A stretch of 17,889 nucleotides of DNA from JAQBQQ01 sp964633955 (GCA_964633955.1 CAZWIA010000023.1:1-17889), one strand, 5' to 3'; positions 1-6,559 are shown, numbered from the stretch's first letter. Made by a program: numbers and translations. The notes: generated from the sequence alone by a model not told the origin.

Positions 1-1331
1 GGCGGCAGCACTGGTGCTTCCACGTCCCCGCTCTCCAGCCCCGCGGTGCTCTCGTTTGGGTCCGGCGATACGGCAGCAGCGCCGCCCGCCTGCGTGAAGT
101 ACGGCCGGGCCTGGTAGTGGCTGAAGTATTCCTCAATCCTCGGCTCCGGGCTTCCGTCCCAGATCAGGCGGAACCACTTCACCTTCATGCCCGGCACGCG
201 CTGCCCGATCACCCGGGTCTGCCCCGGGGCCAGATCCGCGGTGTACTCGATCCGGTCGGCGGGGGGGCTCACGCGGTCCCAGATGAACGGGCCAATGACG
301 ATCGAATCCCGGTCGGCTTTCCTGGTGCCGTAGTAGAGGAAGTACGCCGTCTCCCCCACGGTATGCGTCTGCATGAGGAGGGGGCGGCCGGTGTCGTTTG
401 TGAACCGCATGTCCGGCTGCGGCAGGTAGATGGTGGCATCCGTGCCCACCGGGCTGTAGTGGTTCACCACGTAGCTATGGTTGCGCCGGGAGGCGATCGG
501 GAAGCCGCCCTCCCACACGCCACGATAGGCGGTGGAGGACACCTGGCAGAGTCCGCCACCGTAGTCCGGCACGGTCCGGTCACCCTTGATCACCAATTCC
601 CGCAGGAAGCCCGCTTGTCCATTCACCGGCCCCAGCGTTTCCACAAAGGAGAACGTCTCCCCCGGCGGGATGAGGTGGCCTGTGAACTTCTTCAGCCCCG
701 TGCGGATGTTGTGGATGCGGTTTTTGGGCGAGTTGCTGAAATCCGATTCACCCACCGCCACCACTTCCGTGATGCCCATGGCGCGGAGTGCGGGATCAAT
801 GGTCATGGCGGGCTGCGTCTCCCGGACCGGGAGGTAGACATCCGTCATGCCAGCCTTGAGCGCGGCGATGGTCAGCTCCACCAGGGCTTCCATGTCCACG
901 TCCCGGCCGGTGAGGCCTGCGCCTTCAAATGTCACGGTGCCGGACGTGTCGCGCTTGATTACGACCGTGCCCGGGTCCCGCCTGAAGGGCTTCCGCACCC
1001 GGAGCTCCAGCGTCTCCCGGATGGCCGAGCGGTCATATCCCGCGACCGCGCCGATGGAGAAGCCGGGCGGCGGGGGCGGCACCGTGTCGCCGTCCACCAG
1101 GAGTTCGGGCGGCGGATCCACCGGCTGGCCGTGGAACGTCCACGTGGGCGAGGGCGACTGCCACTCTGCGGCCGGCGTGACCGTGTAGAGGAGGTGGCCC
1201 GCCCGGTAGGTGAGCGGGCTGGGCGCAGCCGCGGCGATGCCTGGGTCGAAGAGGAATTTGAGGAAGCCGAGGAATCCGAAGACACCGAGCAGCTTGACTT
1301 GGCCGATGCGGAAGTACGCGTGCCGCTTCAC
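1..1331 (-). CDS. VanW-family cell-wall protein (C-terminus beyond window edge)
   Basis: Reading the minus strand from a GTG at 1331 gives an open frame of 443 codons that runs off the window at position 1. Residues ~12-32 form a basic-then-hydrophobic membrane or signal segment. Residues ~105-190 resemble the peptidoglycan-binding-like domain that precedes VanW. The VanW core lies at ~195-340, with the motifs FSNSPKNR, IPPGETFSF, GGGLCQVSSTAYR, RRNHSYVV and GTDATIYLP. About 100 further residues follow. VanW proteins are extracytoplasmic and wall-associated, and their biochemistry is poorly defined. The name comes from a vancomycin-resistance cluster, but nothing here implies resistance. The GTG start is supported by a TATGAT hexamer ending 6 nt upstream; an upstream ATG at 1343 is out of frame and meets a stop after four codons. 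The hydrophobic segment is encoded by a 9-bp repeat. Confidence 0.9.
   Translation of the reverse strand, partial: MKRHAYFRIGQVKLLGVFGFLGFLKFLFDPGIAAAAPSPLTYRAGHLLYTVTPAAEWQSPSPTWTFHGQPVDPPPELLVDGDTVPPPPPGFSIGAVAGYDRSAIRETLELRVRKPFRRDPGTVVIKRDTSGTVTFEGAGLTGRDVDMEALVELTIAALKAGMTDVYLPVRETQPAMTIDPALRAMGITEVVAVGESDFSNSPKNRIHNIRTGLKKFTGHLIPPGETFSFVETLGPVNGQAGFLRELVIKGDRTVPDYGGGLCQVSSTAYRGVWEGGFPIASRRNHSYVVNHYSPVGTDATIYLPQPDMRFTNDTGRPLLMQTHTVGETAYFLYYGTRKADRDSIVIGPFIWDRVSPPADRIEYTADLAPGQTRVIGQRVPGMKVKWFRLIWDGSPEPRIEEYFSHYQARPYFTQAGGAAAVSPDPNESTAGLESGDVEAPVLP
1251..1295. repeat. In-frame nonamer repeat inside the VanW gene
   Basis: Five consecutive 9-bp units (GAGGAATTT, GAGGAAGCC, GAGGAATCC, GAAGACACC, GAGCAGCTT) lie in the coding sequence. 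On the minus strand they encode the tripeptide-periodic hydrophobic run LLG-VFG-FLG-FLK-FL, the likely membrane or signal core. The unit family resembles the intergenic array at 15562-15600. Confidence 0.75.
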
Positions 1332-1337
1332 CGGTCG

Positions 1338-1343
1338 ATCATA
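1338..1343 (-). promoter_or_regulatory. -10 element, leaderless vanW-family gene
   Basis: TATGAT (5 of 6 to TATAAT) ends 6 nt before the GTG at 1331. A start point 7 nt after the hexamer falls on the start codon. No clear -35 and no Shine-Dalgarno sequence are visible. Confidence 0.55.
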
Positions 1344-1365
1344 CGTGCGTTTTCTGCTCTCTACG

Positions 1366-1411
1366 AGGGATATACGAGGGATAAGGGCAAAGGAGTAAGG
1401 GATAAGAGAAA
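1366..1411. repeat. Heptamer short tandem repeat array
   Basis: Units AGGGATA, AGGGCAA, AGGAGTA, AGGGATA and AGAGAAA follow each other without gaps from 1377. They are preceded by another AGGGATA at 1366 and a 4-nt insert. The array fills much of the gap between the VanW and RNase H genes. Confidence 0.75.
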
Positions 1412-1454
1412 CATGGGAGCTCTTGCCCCTTCATATTCATCCCTTTTCCCTCAC

Positions 1455-2114
1455 CTAATACCTCCCATACGCGGGTCTATGATAACTCGATCGCGTCTCA
1501 TTCAGCACGCGGTTCACCAGCGCGTCCGCGCGGTGGTTATCTGACCGCGGGATGTGCTTGAAGACGATGTCCGCAAAATTGAGCGACCGCTTGCGGGCTT
1601 CCTCGTACAGCGGCTGGAGGGTGGCCACCTTCACCTGGTACTCGCCGTTGAGCTGCCGGATCACCAGCTCGCTATCCATGTGGACAATGAGGCGCGTGGG
1701 GTGGAACTGCTCCGCCAGCTCCAGGCCCCGGATGAGCGCGCGGTACTCCGCCACGTTGTTGGTCTCTATGCCAATCCGCTCCGCGTGCTCCTTCACGATC
1801 ACGCCCCGGCGCGGGTCTTCCAGTACGCAGGCGATGGCCGCTTCCCCCGGATTACCGCGCGAGCCGCCGTCCGTGAACAGGTACAGCGTGCCGCCCACCT
1901 GCGCGTCTAAGTCCGGCACCTCCTCCTGCGGTTCTGGCTCGGCGGCCTCCCAGCCGAATGCCGACTGCAGCGGCAGCGATGAAGACGCGGGAAAACGAGA
2001 TTCCTGCTCGCGCAGGGCGTCTTCTATCACCCTGGCCACAAAGTGCTCGCGGTCGGCGCGTTCGGGAAAGAGTTGCGTGAGCCGGCGCTCGATCGACGGC
2101 GGGAGGCGGAGCAC
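1455..2114 (-). CDS. RNase HI-like protein with N-terminal ribbon-helix-helix-like segment
   Basis: 219 aa from GTG. Residues ~75-205 are an RNase H domain with all four acidic residues expected of the active site: D82 in FTDGGSRGNPG, E123 in TNNVAEYRAL, D147 in MDSELVIRQLNG and D197 in NHRADAL. Such proteins cut the RNA strand of RNA-DNA hybrids using two metal ions; this subgroup is often annotated as reverse-transcriptase-like or RNase HI family. Residues 1-38 (LRLPPSIERRL ... FVARVIEDALREQ) have the strand-helix-helix pattern of CopG/Arc DNA-binding proteins, followed by an acidic, Pro-rich linker at ~40-73. A hybrid-binding N-terminal domain would be more usual for an RNase H, so the RHH reading is an inference. 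The start is fixed by TATACT ending 6 nt upstream. Confidence 0.88.
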   Translation of the reverse strand: MLRLPPSIERRLTQLFPERADREHFVARVIEDALREQESRFPASSSLPLQSAFGWEAAEPEPQEEVPDLDAQVGGTLYLFTDGGSRGNPGEAAIACVLEDPRRGVIVKEHAERIGIETNNVAEYRALIRGLELAEQFHPTRLIVHMDSELVIRQLNGEYQVKVATLQPLYEEARKRSLNFADIVFKHIPRSDNHRADALVNRVLNETRSSYHRPAYGRY

Positions 2115-2120
2115 CTATTG

Positions 2121-2126
2121 AGTATA
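2121..2126 (-). promoter_or_regulatory. -10 element, leaderless RNase H gene
   Basis: TATACT (5 of 6) ends 6 nt before the GTG at 2114, placing the predicted transcription start on the start codon. It sits in the 18-bp gap after the upstream gene's stop, so the RNase H gene probably has its own promoter. Confidence 0.55.
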
Positions 2127-2132
2127 CCCGAA

Positions 2133-2873
2133 TCAGGCTGCGTGCGCGCCCAGTTTTTCCGGTACGAGCTCTTCAATGCTCTTGCGTTGCCAGAGGATCT
2201 GCAGGGCTACTTCTGCCATTTGGGATGCATGCTCAAATCCAGGCAGGAAGATACGCCGTTCGTTCGGATTCATGCCATGCAGCGGATCCTCGTTCATGAC
2301 CAGGTCGAGCATCTCCACTTCTTCAAAAGCTCCAGGGCGGATGGCGTACGTAAGCATTTGCCGTCTGCCCTGTTTTTCAGGACGCAGCTGGCGAGAGGAT
2401 GTGACATCCAGTCCAATGAACGATTGCGACTGCTTGGTGAGAATGGCATCGATCTCTGTGAGCGTTCGTCCCTTGTGCAACACGTACACGTTGGTGCTGC
2501 CTTCCTTCAGGACAAGGGTGTAACCAGAGGCGACCGGTACGCGCGACAGGTCCCCAGGGGTCGTGATGAACGTATGTTCCGGGTACAGCGAGACGAAAGT
2601 GTGGAGTGTACGCTGCACGATGTCCTCCACACAGGCGCCCTTCACCATCCGCTGCACTTCCTGGAACGAAAGGCAGCCATTATGCAGCCGCAGCTGGTGA
2701 TGGAGAGCCTGATCGATTGTATGGAGAAGCTTCTGCCATTGCAGCGCTTCCAGTGGTAGTTGCAGGTCTTTCACCTCAAGGAGCTGTAGGAATTCCCTGA
2801 ACTCCTGCGAGCCTTTGGGTCTCTGCTTCTCCTCCGTCATTGGCCGCTGTAGGGTCTCCGTGCGCAGGATCAT
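2133..2873 (-). CDS. Unrecognised protein with degenerate PD-(D/E)XK-like motif
   Basis: 246 aa. I recognise no named family. Residues ~1-90 look helical and charged. A segment in the middle (ending IGLDVTSS, preceded by TEIDAIL) resembles the metal-binding core of PD-(D/E)XK nuclease-fold proteins (E-hydrophobic-D, a hairpin, then hydrophobic-E-x-K-S-S), but the usual Glu and Lys are Asp and Thr, so it would be altered or inactive. The rest is soluble with no signal peptide. Base composition appears lower in GC than its neighbours (about 52-63% in sampled stretches, against about 68% in the S41 gene), which may mean a separate origin. Start ATG 2873 is chosen because a TATTGT hexamer ends 7 nt upstream; the next in-frame ATG is at 2840. 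There is no Shine-Dalgarno sequence. Confidence 0.75.
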   Translation of the reverse strand: MILRTETLQRPMTEEKQRPKGSQEFREFLQLLEVKDLQLPLEALQWQKLLHTIDQALHHQLRLHNGCLSFQEVQRMVKGACVEDIVQRTLHTFVSLYPEHTFITTPGDLSRVPVASGYTLVLKEGSTNVYVLHKGRTLTEIDAILTKQSQSFIGLDVTSSRQLRPEKQGRRQMLTYAIRPGAFEEVEMLDLVMNEDPLHGMNPNERRIFLPGFEHASQMAEVALQILWQRKSIEELVPEKLGAHAA

Positions 2874-2880
2874 TTAGCTT

Positions 2881-2908
2881 ACAATAATGGATAATGTTTA
2901 TTGGTCAA
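2881..2908 (-). promoter_or_regulatory. Promoter of the 2133-2873 gene
   Basis: TTGACC (-35, 2903-2908), 16-bp spacer, TATTGT (-10, 2881-2886), then 7 nt to the ATG at 2873. The predicted transcript starts at or next to the ATG. The -35 overlaps the stop codon of the upstream gene. Confidence 0.55.
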
Positions 2909-3468
2909 CTTGCGCACCCGCACCCCTCGCCGGTTCCGCCGCAGCAGGCGTGCCGGGGCGTCAGTTCCGGCAGATCGAACTTCAGGGTCTTGTCCCGGAA
3001 ATCGATCGCTCCCCCGCCCACGCGGCGCAGGACTAAGGGGCTTGCCGTGAGGCGGACTTCCGGGACTTCCGGGCAGCGGAAGATGGGCGCATCCGGGTCC
3101 AGCGGGCTCTCCAGGAACTCCAGGCAGAAGCCGCCGCGCCCGTCCGGGAGCACCGTGAGCGGTTGATCCAGGCGGCCTTCCGCTTCCATGATGCCGCGGA
3201 TGGTCTCCGCCGCGCTCCTGGTGAGCGTGACGGAGCCTTGGGGCGCGCACGCGCAGCTCAGCAGGTCGTTGAGGTCCTGGATGAGCGCGTGGGTCTCATC
3301 GTCATCAAAGCCGTGGACCGCGCAGCCGTCTTGGAGCGTCTCCCAGCCGCCCACGGAACAGTGCGCGCAGTGCAGGCCGTACTGGCGCATCACCTCCTCC
3401 GCTTCCGGGAGCAGGGTGATGATGTCTGCCACGCGCATGTCACCGGTGATGGAAGCAGAGACGGGCAT
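2905..3468 (-). CDS. DUF1858 + HesB/IscA-like fusion protein
   Basis: 187 aa from ATG 3468. Residues 1-70 match DUF1858, a small redox-linked domain with a conserved Cys pair, here C34-x-x-C37 in GLHCAHC. Residues ~78-185 resemble an A-type Fe-S carrier (IscA/HesB): VTLTRSAAETIRGIM start, C115 in RGGFCLEF, and a C-terminal CGC (C183, C185). A-type carriers bind Fe-S clusters or iron through three cysteines, so the metal site looks complete. The fusion suggests a Fe-S or disulfide-linked role in the cytoplasm; the exact substrate is unknown. The longer frame back to 3579 is rejected because its extra 37 residues come from the heptamer array at 3495-3529. A TACAAT hexamer 17 nt upstream of the ATG would give a leader of about 10 nt. 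Confidence 0.8.
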   Translation of the reverse strand: MPVSASITGDMRVADIITLLPEAEEVMRQYGLHCAHCSVGGWETLQDGCAVHGFDDDETHALIQDLNDLLSCACAPQGSVTLTRSAAETIRGIMEAEGRLDQPLTVLPDGRGGFCLEFLESPLDPDAPIFRCPEVPEVRLTASPLVLRRVGGGAIDFRDKTLKFDLPELTPRHACCGGTGEGCGCAS

Positions 3469-3494
3469 AAGATCAATGAGCGTGTATTGTAGGA

Positions 3495-3529
3495 AAATCC
3501 CAATCCCCAAGCACCAAATTCCAAATATT
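3495..3529. repeat. Heptamer short tandem repeat array
   Basis: Five gapless units: AAATCCC, AATCCCC, AAGCACC, AAATTCC, AAATATT. AT-rich against a GC-rich background. It lies upstream of the DUF1858 gene. Confidence 0.75.
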
Positions 3530-3580
3530 TTCCCATGACCTAATCCGAATGCATCGAAGGGTTTCCGTGATAGGAGCATT

Positions 3581-3629
3581 TTGCATTGGTCATTGCTTGA
3601 TGATTGGCGCTTGATTCTTGGTAATTGGG
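3581..3629. repeat. Heptamer short tandem repeat array
   Basis: Seven gapless units: TTGCATT, GGTCATT, GCTTGAT, GATTGGC, GCTTGAT, TCTTGGT, AATTGGG. It lies between the divergent DUF1858 and S41 genes. A TTG at 3625, the first possible start of the S41 frame, lies inside it and is unlikely to be the real start. Confidence 0.75.
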
Positions 3630-3671
3630 CCAGTTTCTGAGTTTCCCGTTCGGATCATTGGACTTTTCCTC

Positions 3672-3677
3672 TATCAT
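3672..3677 (+). promoter_or_regulatory. -10 element, leaderless S41 protease gene
   Basis: TATCAT (5 of 6) ends 7 nt before GTG 3685. This supports GTG 3685 over GTG 3694 and TTG 3625. Confidence 0.5.
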
Positions 3678-3684
3678 CTTCCCC

Positions 3685-4914
3685 GTGCCCCACGTGTTCC
3701 GCACCCGCCTCCTCTCCGTTGCCGTTCCACTCCTCACGCTGGTCCTGGGCTGGCACTTAGGGCGCCAGTACCAGCTGAGGGCGCCGTACGCGGTGCCCGT
3801 GCCGCGGGTGTCCGGCAGCGGGGAGGTGCTCACGGATCCGGAGCGCCAGGCGGACCTGTCTCTCCTGTGGCGCACGTGGTCGCTCCTGAACCAGTCCTAC
3901 ACGCGGCCGGAGGAACTCACGGAGCAGAAGCTGGTGCGGGGGGCCACGGAGGGCTTGGTGCGGTCGCTTGGGGATCCCTACACCGTCTACCTGCCGCCGG
4001 AGGCGAACCGGCAGTTCCAGGAGGCCATGCAGGGAGAATTGGACGGGATCGGCGCGGAGCTGACCATGGAAGAGGGGGTGGTGCGCGTGGTGGCTCCCAT
4101 CCGGGGATCGCCGGCGGAGGCGGCCGGCCTCCTGCCGGATGACGCCATTGCGGAAGTGGATGGGGAATCCATCGCGTCCTTGAGCCTGGACCGGGTGGTG
4201 GCCCGGATCCGCGGGAAGGCGGGGACGCCTGTGACTCTCACGCTCTACCGGCAGGGGGAGCCGCTGCCGCTCCGGAAGACGATCGTGCGCGCGCACGTGC
4301 AGGTGCCGAGCACCGAAGCCAAGACCGTCGCCAAGAACGGCAAGATGGTGGGCGTCCTCACAATCAGCCAGTTTGGCGAACGCACGCTTGCGGAGGTGCG
4401 GCGGGAGCTGCAGGGATTTGCCCGGCAGAACGTGGCCGGCGTGGTCTTGGACCTCCGTTTCAACGGCGGCGGCTACCTGGACGGCGCGGTGGAGCTGGTG
4501 TCCCTGTTCCTCCGGGAGGGCCGGGTTGTGAGTGTCGCCCGGCGGGGGGTGGCGGATGAAACGATCGATGTCAGGGGGGAGGCGCCCTATCCGGATTTGC
4601 CGCTCGTGGTGCTCATCAACCAGGCGTCCGCCAGCGCGTCGGAGATCGCGGCCGGGGCGCTCCAGGACTACAAGCGCGCCGTCATTGTGGGGGAGAAGAG
4701 CTTTGGCAAAGGTACGGTGCAGGACGTGATTCCCTATGAGGACGGCAGCAGCCTGAAGGTGACTGTGGCCCACTGGCTCACGCCGAACGGCAAGGACCTG
4801 GGCAAGGAGGGCGTCACGCCGGACGTTACCGTTACGCGCACGGCGGAAGACTTCCGGGCAGAGAGGGATCCGCAGCTGGACCGGGCGGTGGAGGAGGTGG
4901 TGAAGGGGCGATAA
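3685..4914 (+). CDS. S41-family C-terminal processing protease (CtpA/Prc type)
   Basis: 409 aa from GTG 3685. Residues ~8-24 are a single hydrophobic anchor after a short basic end, so the protease domain is probably outside the membrane. A PDZ domain occupies ~118-205 (GIGAELTMEEGVVRVVAPI, then SPAEAAGLLPDDAIAEVDG). The S41 catalytic core follows, with VVLDLRFNGGGYLDGAV, then the Ser in ASASASEIAAGAL (S317) and the general-base Lys in EKSFGKGTVQ (K342). The 25-residue Ser-Lys spacing matches characterised CtpA/CtpB-type enzymes. These proteases trim or degrade envelope proteins from their C-termini, with the PDZ domain recognising the tail. The active site and domain order are complete. The gene converges on ndk, with a perfect palindrome after its stop. 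Confidence 0.95.
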   Translation: MPHVFRTRLLSVAVPLLTLVLGWHLGRQYQLRAPYAVPVPRVSGSGEVLTDPERQADLSLLWRTWSLLNQSYTRPEELTEQKLVRGATEGLVRSLGDPYTVYLPPEANRQFQEAMQGELDGIGAELTMEEGVVRVVAPIRGSPAEAAGLLPDDAIAEVDGESIASLSLDRVVARIRGKAGTPVTLTLYRQGEPLPLRKTIVRAHVQVPSTEAKTVAKNGKMVGVLTISQFGERTLAEVRRELQGFARQNVAGVVLDLRFNGGGYLDGAVELVSLFLREGRVVSVARRGVADETIDVRGEAPYPDLPLVVLINQASASASEIAAGALQDYKRAVIVGEKSFGKGTVQDVIPYEDGSSLKVTVAHWLTPNGKDLGKEGVTPDVTVTRTAEDFRAERDPQLDRAVEEVVKGR

Positions 4915-4923
4915 GGTGACAAG

Positions 4924-4955
4924 GTTACCAGGTTACAACGTTGTAACCTGGTAAC
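4924..4955. terminator. 32-bp perfect palindrome between convergent genes
   Basis: The 16-nt half GTTACCAGGTTACAAC is followed directly by its exact reverse complement. It starts 10 nt after the S41 stop and ends 8 nt before the ndk stop, so it could act as a bidirectional terminator for both transcripts. No T-tract follows on either side. The left half continues an 8-nt direct repeat (AAGGTGAC, AAGGTTAC, CAGGTTAC from 4913), so it may be an inverted short-repeat array. Confidence 0.65.
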
Positions 4956-4962
4956 ATCGTAA

Positions 4963-5409
4963 CTATTCGTCCATCTCATACGCGAACAATTCTTCATCCC
5001 TGAAAAACCGCCGCACTTCCGCCTCCGCGTTCTCCGGACTGTCACTGGCGTGAGCGATGTTCTTCATCTTGCTGTGGGGACCATCTTTGGTGCCTAGTTC
5101 CGCGCGGATGGTGCCGGGTGCGGCCAGGGCGGAATCCGTCACGCCCAGCATCTCCCGCACGCGATCGATCACGTTGTCGCCTTCCAGGACCATGGCCAGG
5201 ACGGGTTTTGAACGCATGAAACTCTCCACTTCCGGGTAGAACGGCTTGTCTGCGATGTGGGCGTAGTGCTCGCGGAGCAGGTCCGGTTCCAGCCGCATCA
5301 TCTTGCAGGCGCGGATGGAGAAGCCGGCATCCTCAAACCGGGTGATGACTTTCCCTAACACATGTTTCTCTACGGCGTCCGGCTTGAGCAGGATGAGGGT
5401 GCGTTGCAT
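4963..5409 (-). CDS. ndk: Nucleoside diphosphate kinase
   Basis: 148 aa, a normal length for the family. It transfers the gamma-phosphate of ATP to other (deoxy)nucleoside diphosphates through a phosphohistidine, here H120 in NIAHASDSPENAEAEV. Other family landmarks are TLILLKPDAVEKHVLG at the N-terminus, KPFYPEV, VLAMVLEGDNVI and GTIRAELG. The active-site motif reads HASDS instead of the commoner HGSDS, a conservative change. It is cytoplasmic. ATG 5409 is the only sensible start; upstream is pyrimidine-rich with no Shine-Dalgarno sequence. An AATACT hexamer 16 nt upstream would give a leader of about 10 nt. It lies alone between the palindrome and a hairpin-rich gap. Confidence 0.97.
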   Translation of the reverse strand: MQRTLILLKPDAVEKHVLGKVITRFEDAGFSIRACKMMRLEPDLLREHYAHIADKPFYPEVESFMRSKPVLAMVLEGDNVIDRVREMLGVTDSALAAPGTIRAELGTKDGPHSKMKNIAHASDSPENAEAEVRRFFRDEELFAYEMDE

Positions 5410-5490
5410 GGGAGTGCGGGAGGAGAGTATTGACAGTGTACTTGCGCGGGTTTGGTTCGCACAAAGGGTTTTTCCTTAGCAGTTGGGGTA

Positions 5491-5600
5491 TGTACTTTCT
5501 TTGTCTGCCCGACAAAGAAAGTACCAAAGAAAACGCACCGCGCGCCAACCCCCTCCGCTTGCCCCTTCACCCCCCGTGGCGCGCGGGATCCCCAATTCGA
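5491..5600. repeat. Two-hairpin repeat element, copy 1
   Basis: Hairpin 1: GTACTTTCTTTGTC (5492-5505), loop TGCCC, GACAAAGAAAGTAC (5511-5524), 14 perfect pairs. Thirteen nt later hairpin 2: CCGCGCGCCA (5538-5547), a 29-nt C-rich loop, TGGCGCGCGG (5577-5586). Positions 5534-5586 are identical over 53 bp to 9241-9293. Similarity continues weakly through a CCCC-rich tail ending in ATTCG. It has no coding sense. It lies upstream of ndk. Confidence 0.85.
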
Positions 5601-5614
5601 TGAGCTTGCCGCGA

Positions 5615-5781
5615 AGGCAGGCTCTGCCTGCCTGGAGCGGCTCCACTTAAGGGAAAGGATGGCCCGTGGAAGGAAAACCGTAGGTTTTCCTTCCACGCAT
5701 AAAATGCGGGGCAGGCGCTCGTGCCTGCCCCCGCTCCACCCGTGTTGTCCGCGCCCCCGGCGGGTGCTCAAGCGGCACCCG
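5615..5781. other. Train of four further hairpins in the ndk upstream gap
   Basis: The gap 5410-5799 has no convincing gene. After copy 1 of the two-hairpin element come: AGGCAGGC/GCCTGCCT with loop TCT (5615-5633); CGTGGAAGGAAAACC/GGTTTTCCTTCCACG with loop GTA (5665-5697, 15 perfect pairs); GGGGCAGGC/GCCTGCCCC with loop GCTCGT (5708-5731); and CGGGTGC/GCACCCG with a 7-nt loop (5761-5781). With the element's two hairpins this makes six in about 290 bp, spaced 10-40 nt apart. It could be a structured RNA, stacked terminators or a hotspot of mobile palindromes. Confidence 0.7.
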
Positions 5782-5799
5782 TCGTCCGCTGAAGGGAGA

Positions 5800-6408
5800 T
5801 CAGAACCAGAACACCTCCCTGCCCCAGGCGTTGCTCCGCCAGTCTTGCTCCTTGAGCCGCCAGGACCACGGCGCTATCCGCCGGGTCATTCCGTTCCCTC
5901 GGTCGGCGTAGCCGGCCACTTCCCGCCGTAGCTCTTCCACCCACCGCCGGTACCAGGCTCGGTAGGCATCCATCGTATCCATGACCTGCGCGCGCGCCAT
6001 GCCGCGCTGGCACGGTCGCACCCGTCCGTTCAGGAGCTGCGCGCAGTGGGTGCTCTGTGTCTCCCAGAGCCGGGATCTGTAGGAGGAATCGGCCCACTGG
6101 CTGTCTGTGGGGCTCTGCCGGATCTCTATCCGTGCCGTGGGCGTACGCACCACGCGTACTCCGTGGCCGGCGTCGCTCGTGCGCAGCGCGCTGCCTAGCG
6201 GTCCGTCCAGATCCACCTCCTCCCCGTTCACGCGCACGGAGACACGGGCATCCCCGCTCGTCTCCACGGAGCGGACGGAGACGCTGCCGTTCCCGGATTG
6301 GCGGACGGAGACAGAAGCTGCCTCGCCGATGGGCGTGAGCACGGAGTAGGCGAGCGTCGCCAGGATGGCCGCCCCGGCCATCGCCGTACGATCGGGGATG
6401 GTGAGCAT
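5800..6408 (-). CDS. Unrecognised secreted protein
   Basis: 202 aa. I recognise no family. Residues ~8-32 form a signal-like hydrophobic segment ending in GEAAS, so it is probably exported. Residues ~33-95 are Ser/Val-rich and beta-like. The second half carries two Cys (in THCAQLL and RPCQRG), which may form a disulfide, then a helical Arg/Trp-rich stretch (YRAWYRRWVEELRREV). The C-terminus is unusually Trp-rich and ends VFWF at the very tail. ATG 6408 was chosen because it leaves a proper signal peptide; the next ATG (codon 10) is also possible. It is divergent from the membrane protein gene at 6572. Confidence 0.65.
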   Translation of the reverse strand: MLTIPDRTAMAGAAILATLAYSVLTPIGEAASVSVRQSGNGSVSVRSVETSGDARVSVRVNGEEVDLDGPLGSALRTSDAGHGVRVVRTPTARIEIRQSPTDSQWADSSYRSRLWETQSTHCAQLLNGRVRPCQRGMARAQVMDTMDAYRAWYRRWVEELRREVAGYADRGNGMTRRIAPWSWRLKEQDWRSNAWGREVFWF

Positions 6409-6467
6409 CGGTAGTGGAGACGGAGGCTCAGGGCGGGTCTTACAAGTTCGCGTCCGGAGGGTTGAAC

Positions 6468-6505
6468 GTCACGGGGCAGGACGCGGTATCCCCTGCTACC
6501 GTGAC
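6468..6505. other. Hairpin in divergent intergenic region
   Basis: GTCACGG (6468-6474) pairs with CCGTGAC (6499-6505), and inside it GCAGG (6476-6480) pairs with CCTGC (6492-6496). It lies between divergent genes in a 163-bp gap, so it could be an operator or structured leader. There is no evidence of a regulator. Confidence 0.4.
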
Positions 6506-6559
6506 CTGGTGCAGGTCCTGGTCGCCCTATATCCCCTGTGCCGTCCATAGCGCAGCCGG

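Noticed and set aside
117..1544. 475-codon plus-strand open frame
   Set aside because: Antisense shadow of the VanW gene; its translation is His/Arg/Val-rich with no motif, and the opposite strand gives a clear family match.
3757..4773. 338-codon minus-strand frame
   Set aside because: Shadow of the S41 protease; low-complexity translation.
5452..5931. 159-codon plus-strand frame through the hairpin region
   Set aside because: Composed of palindromic repeat sequence and the antisense of the downstream gene; no protein-like pattern.
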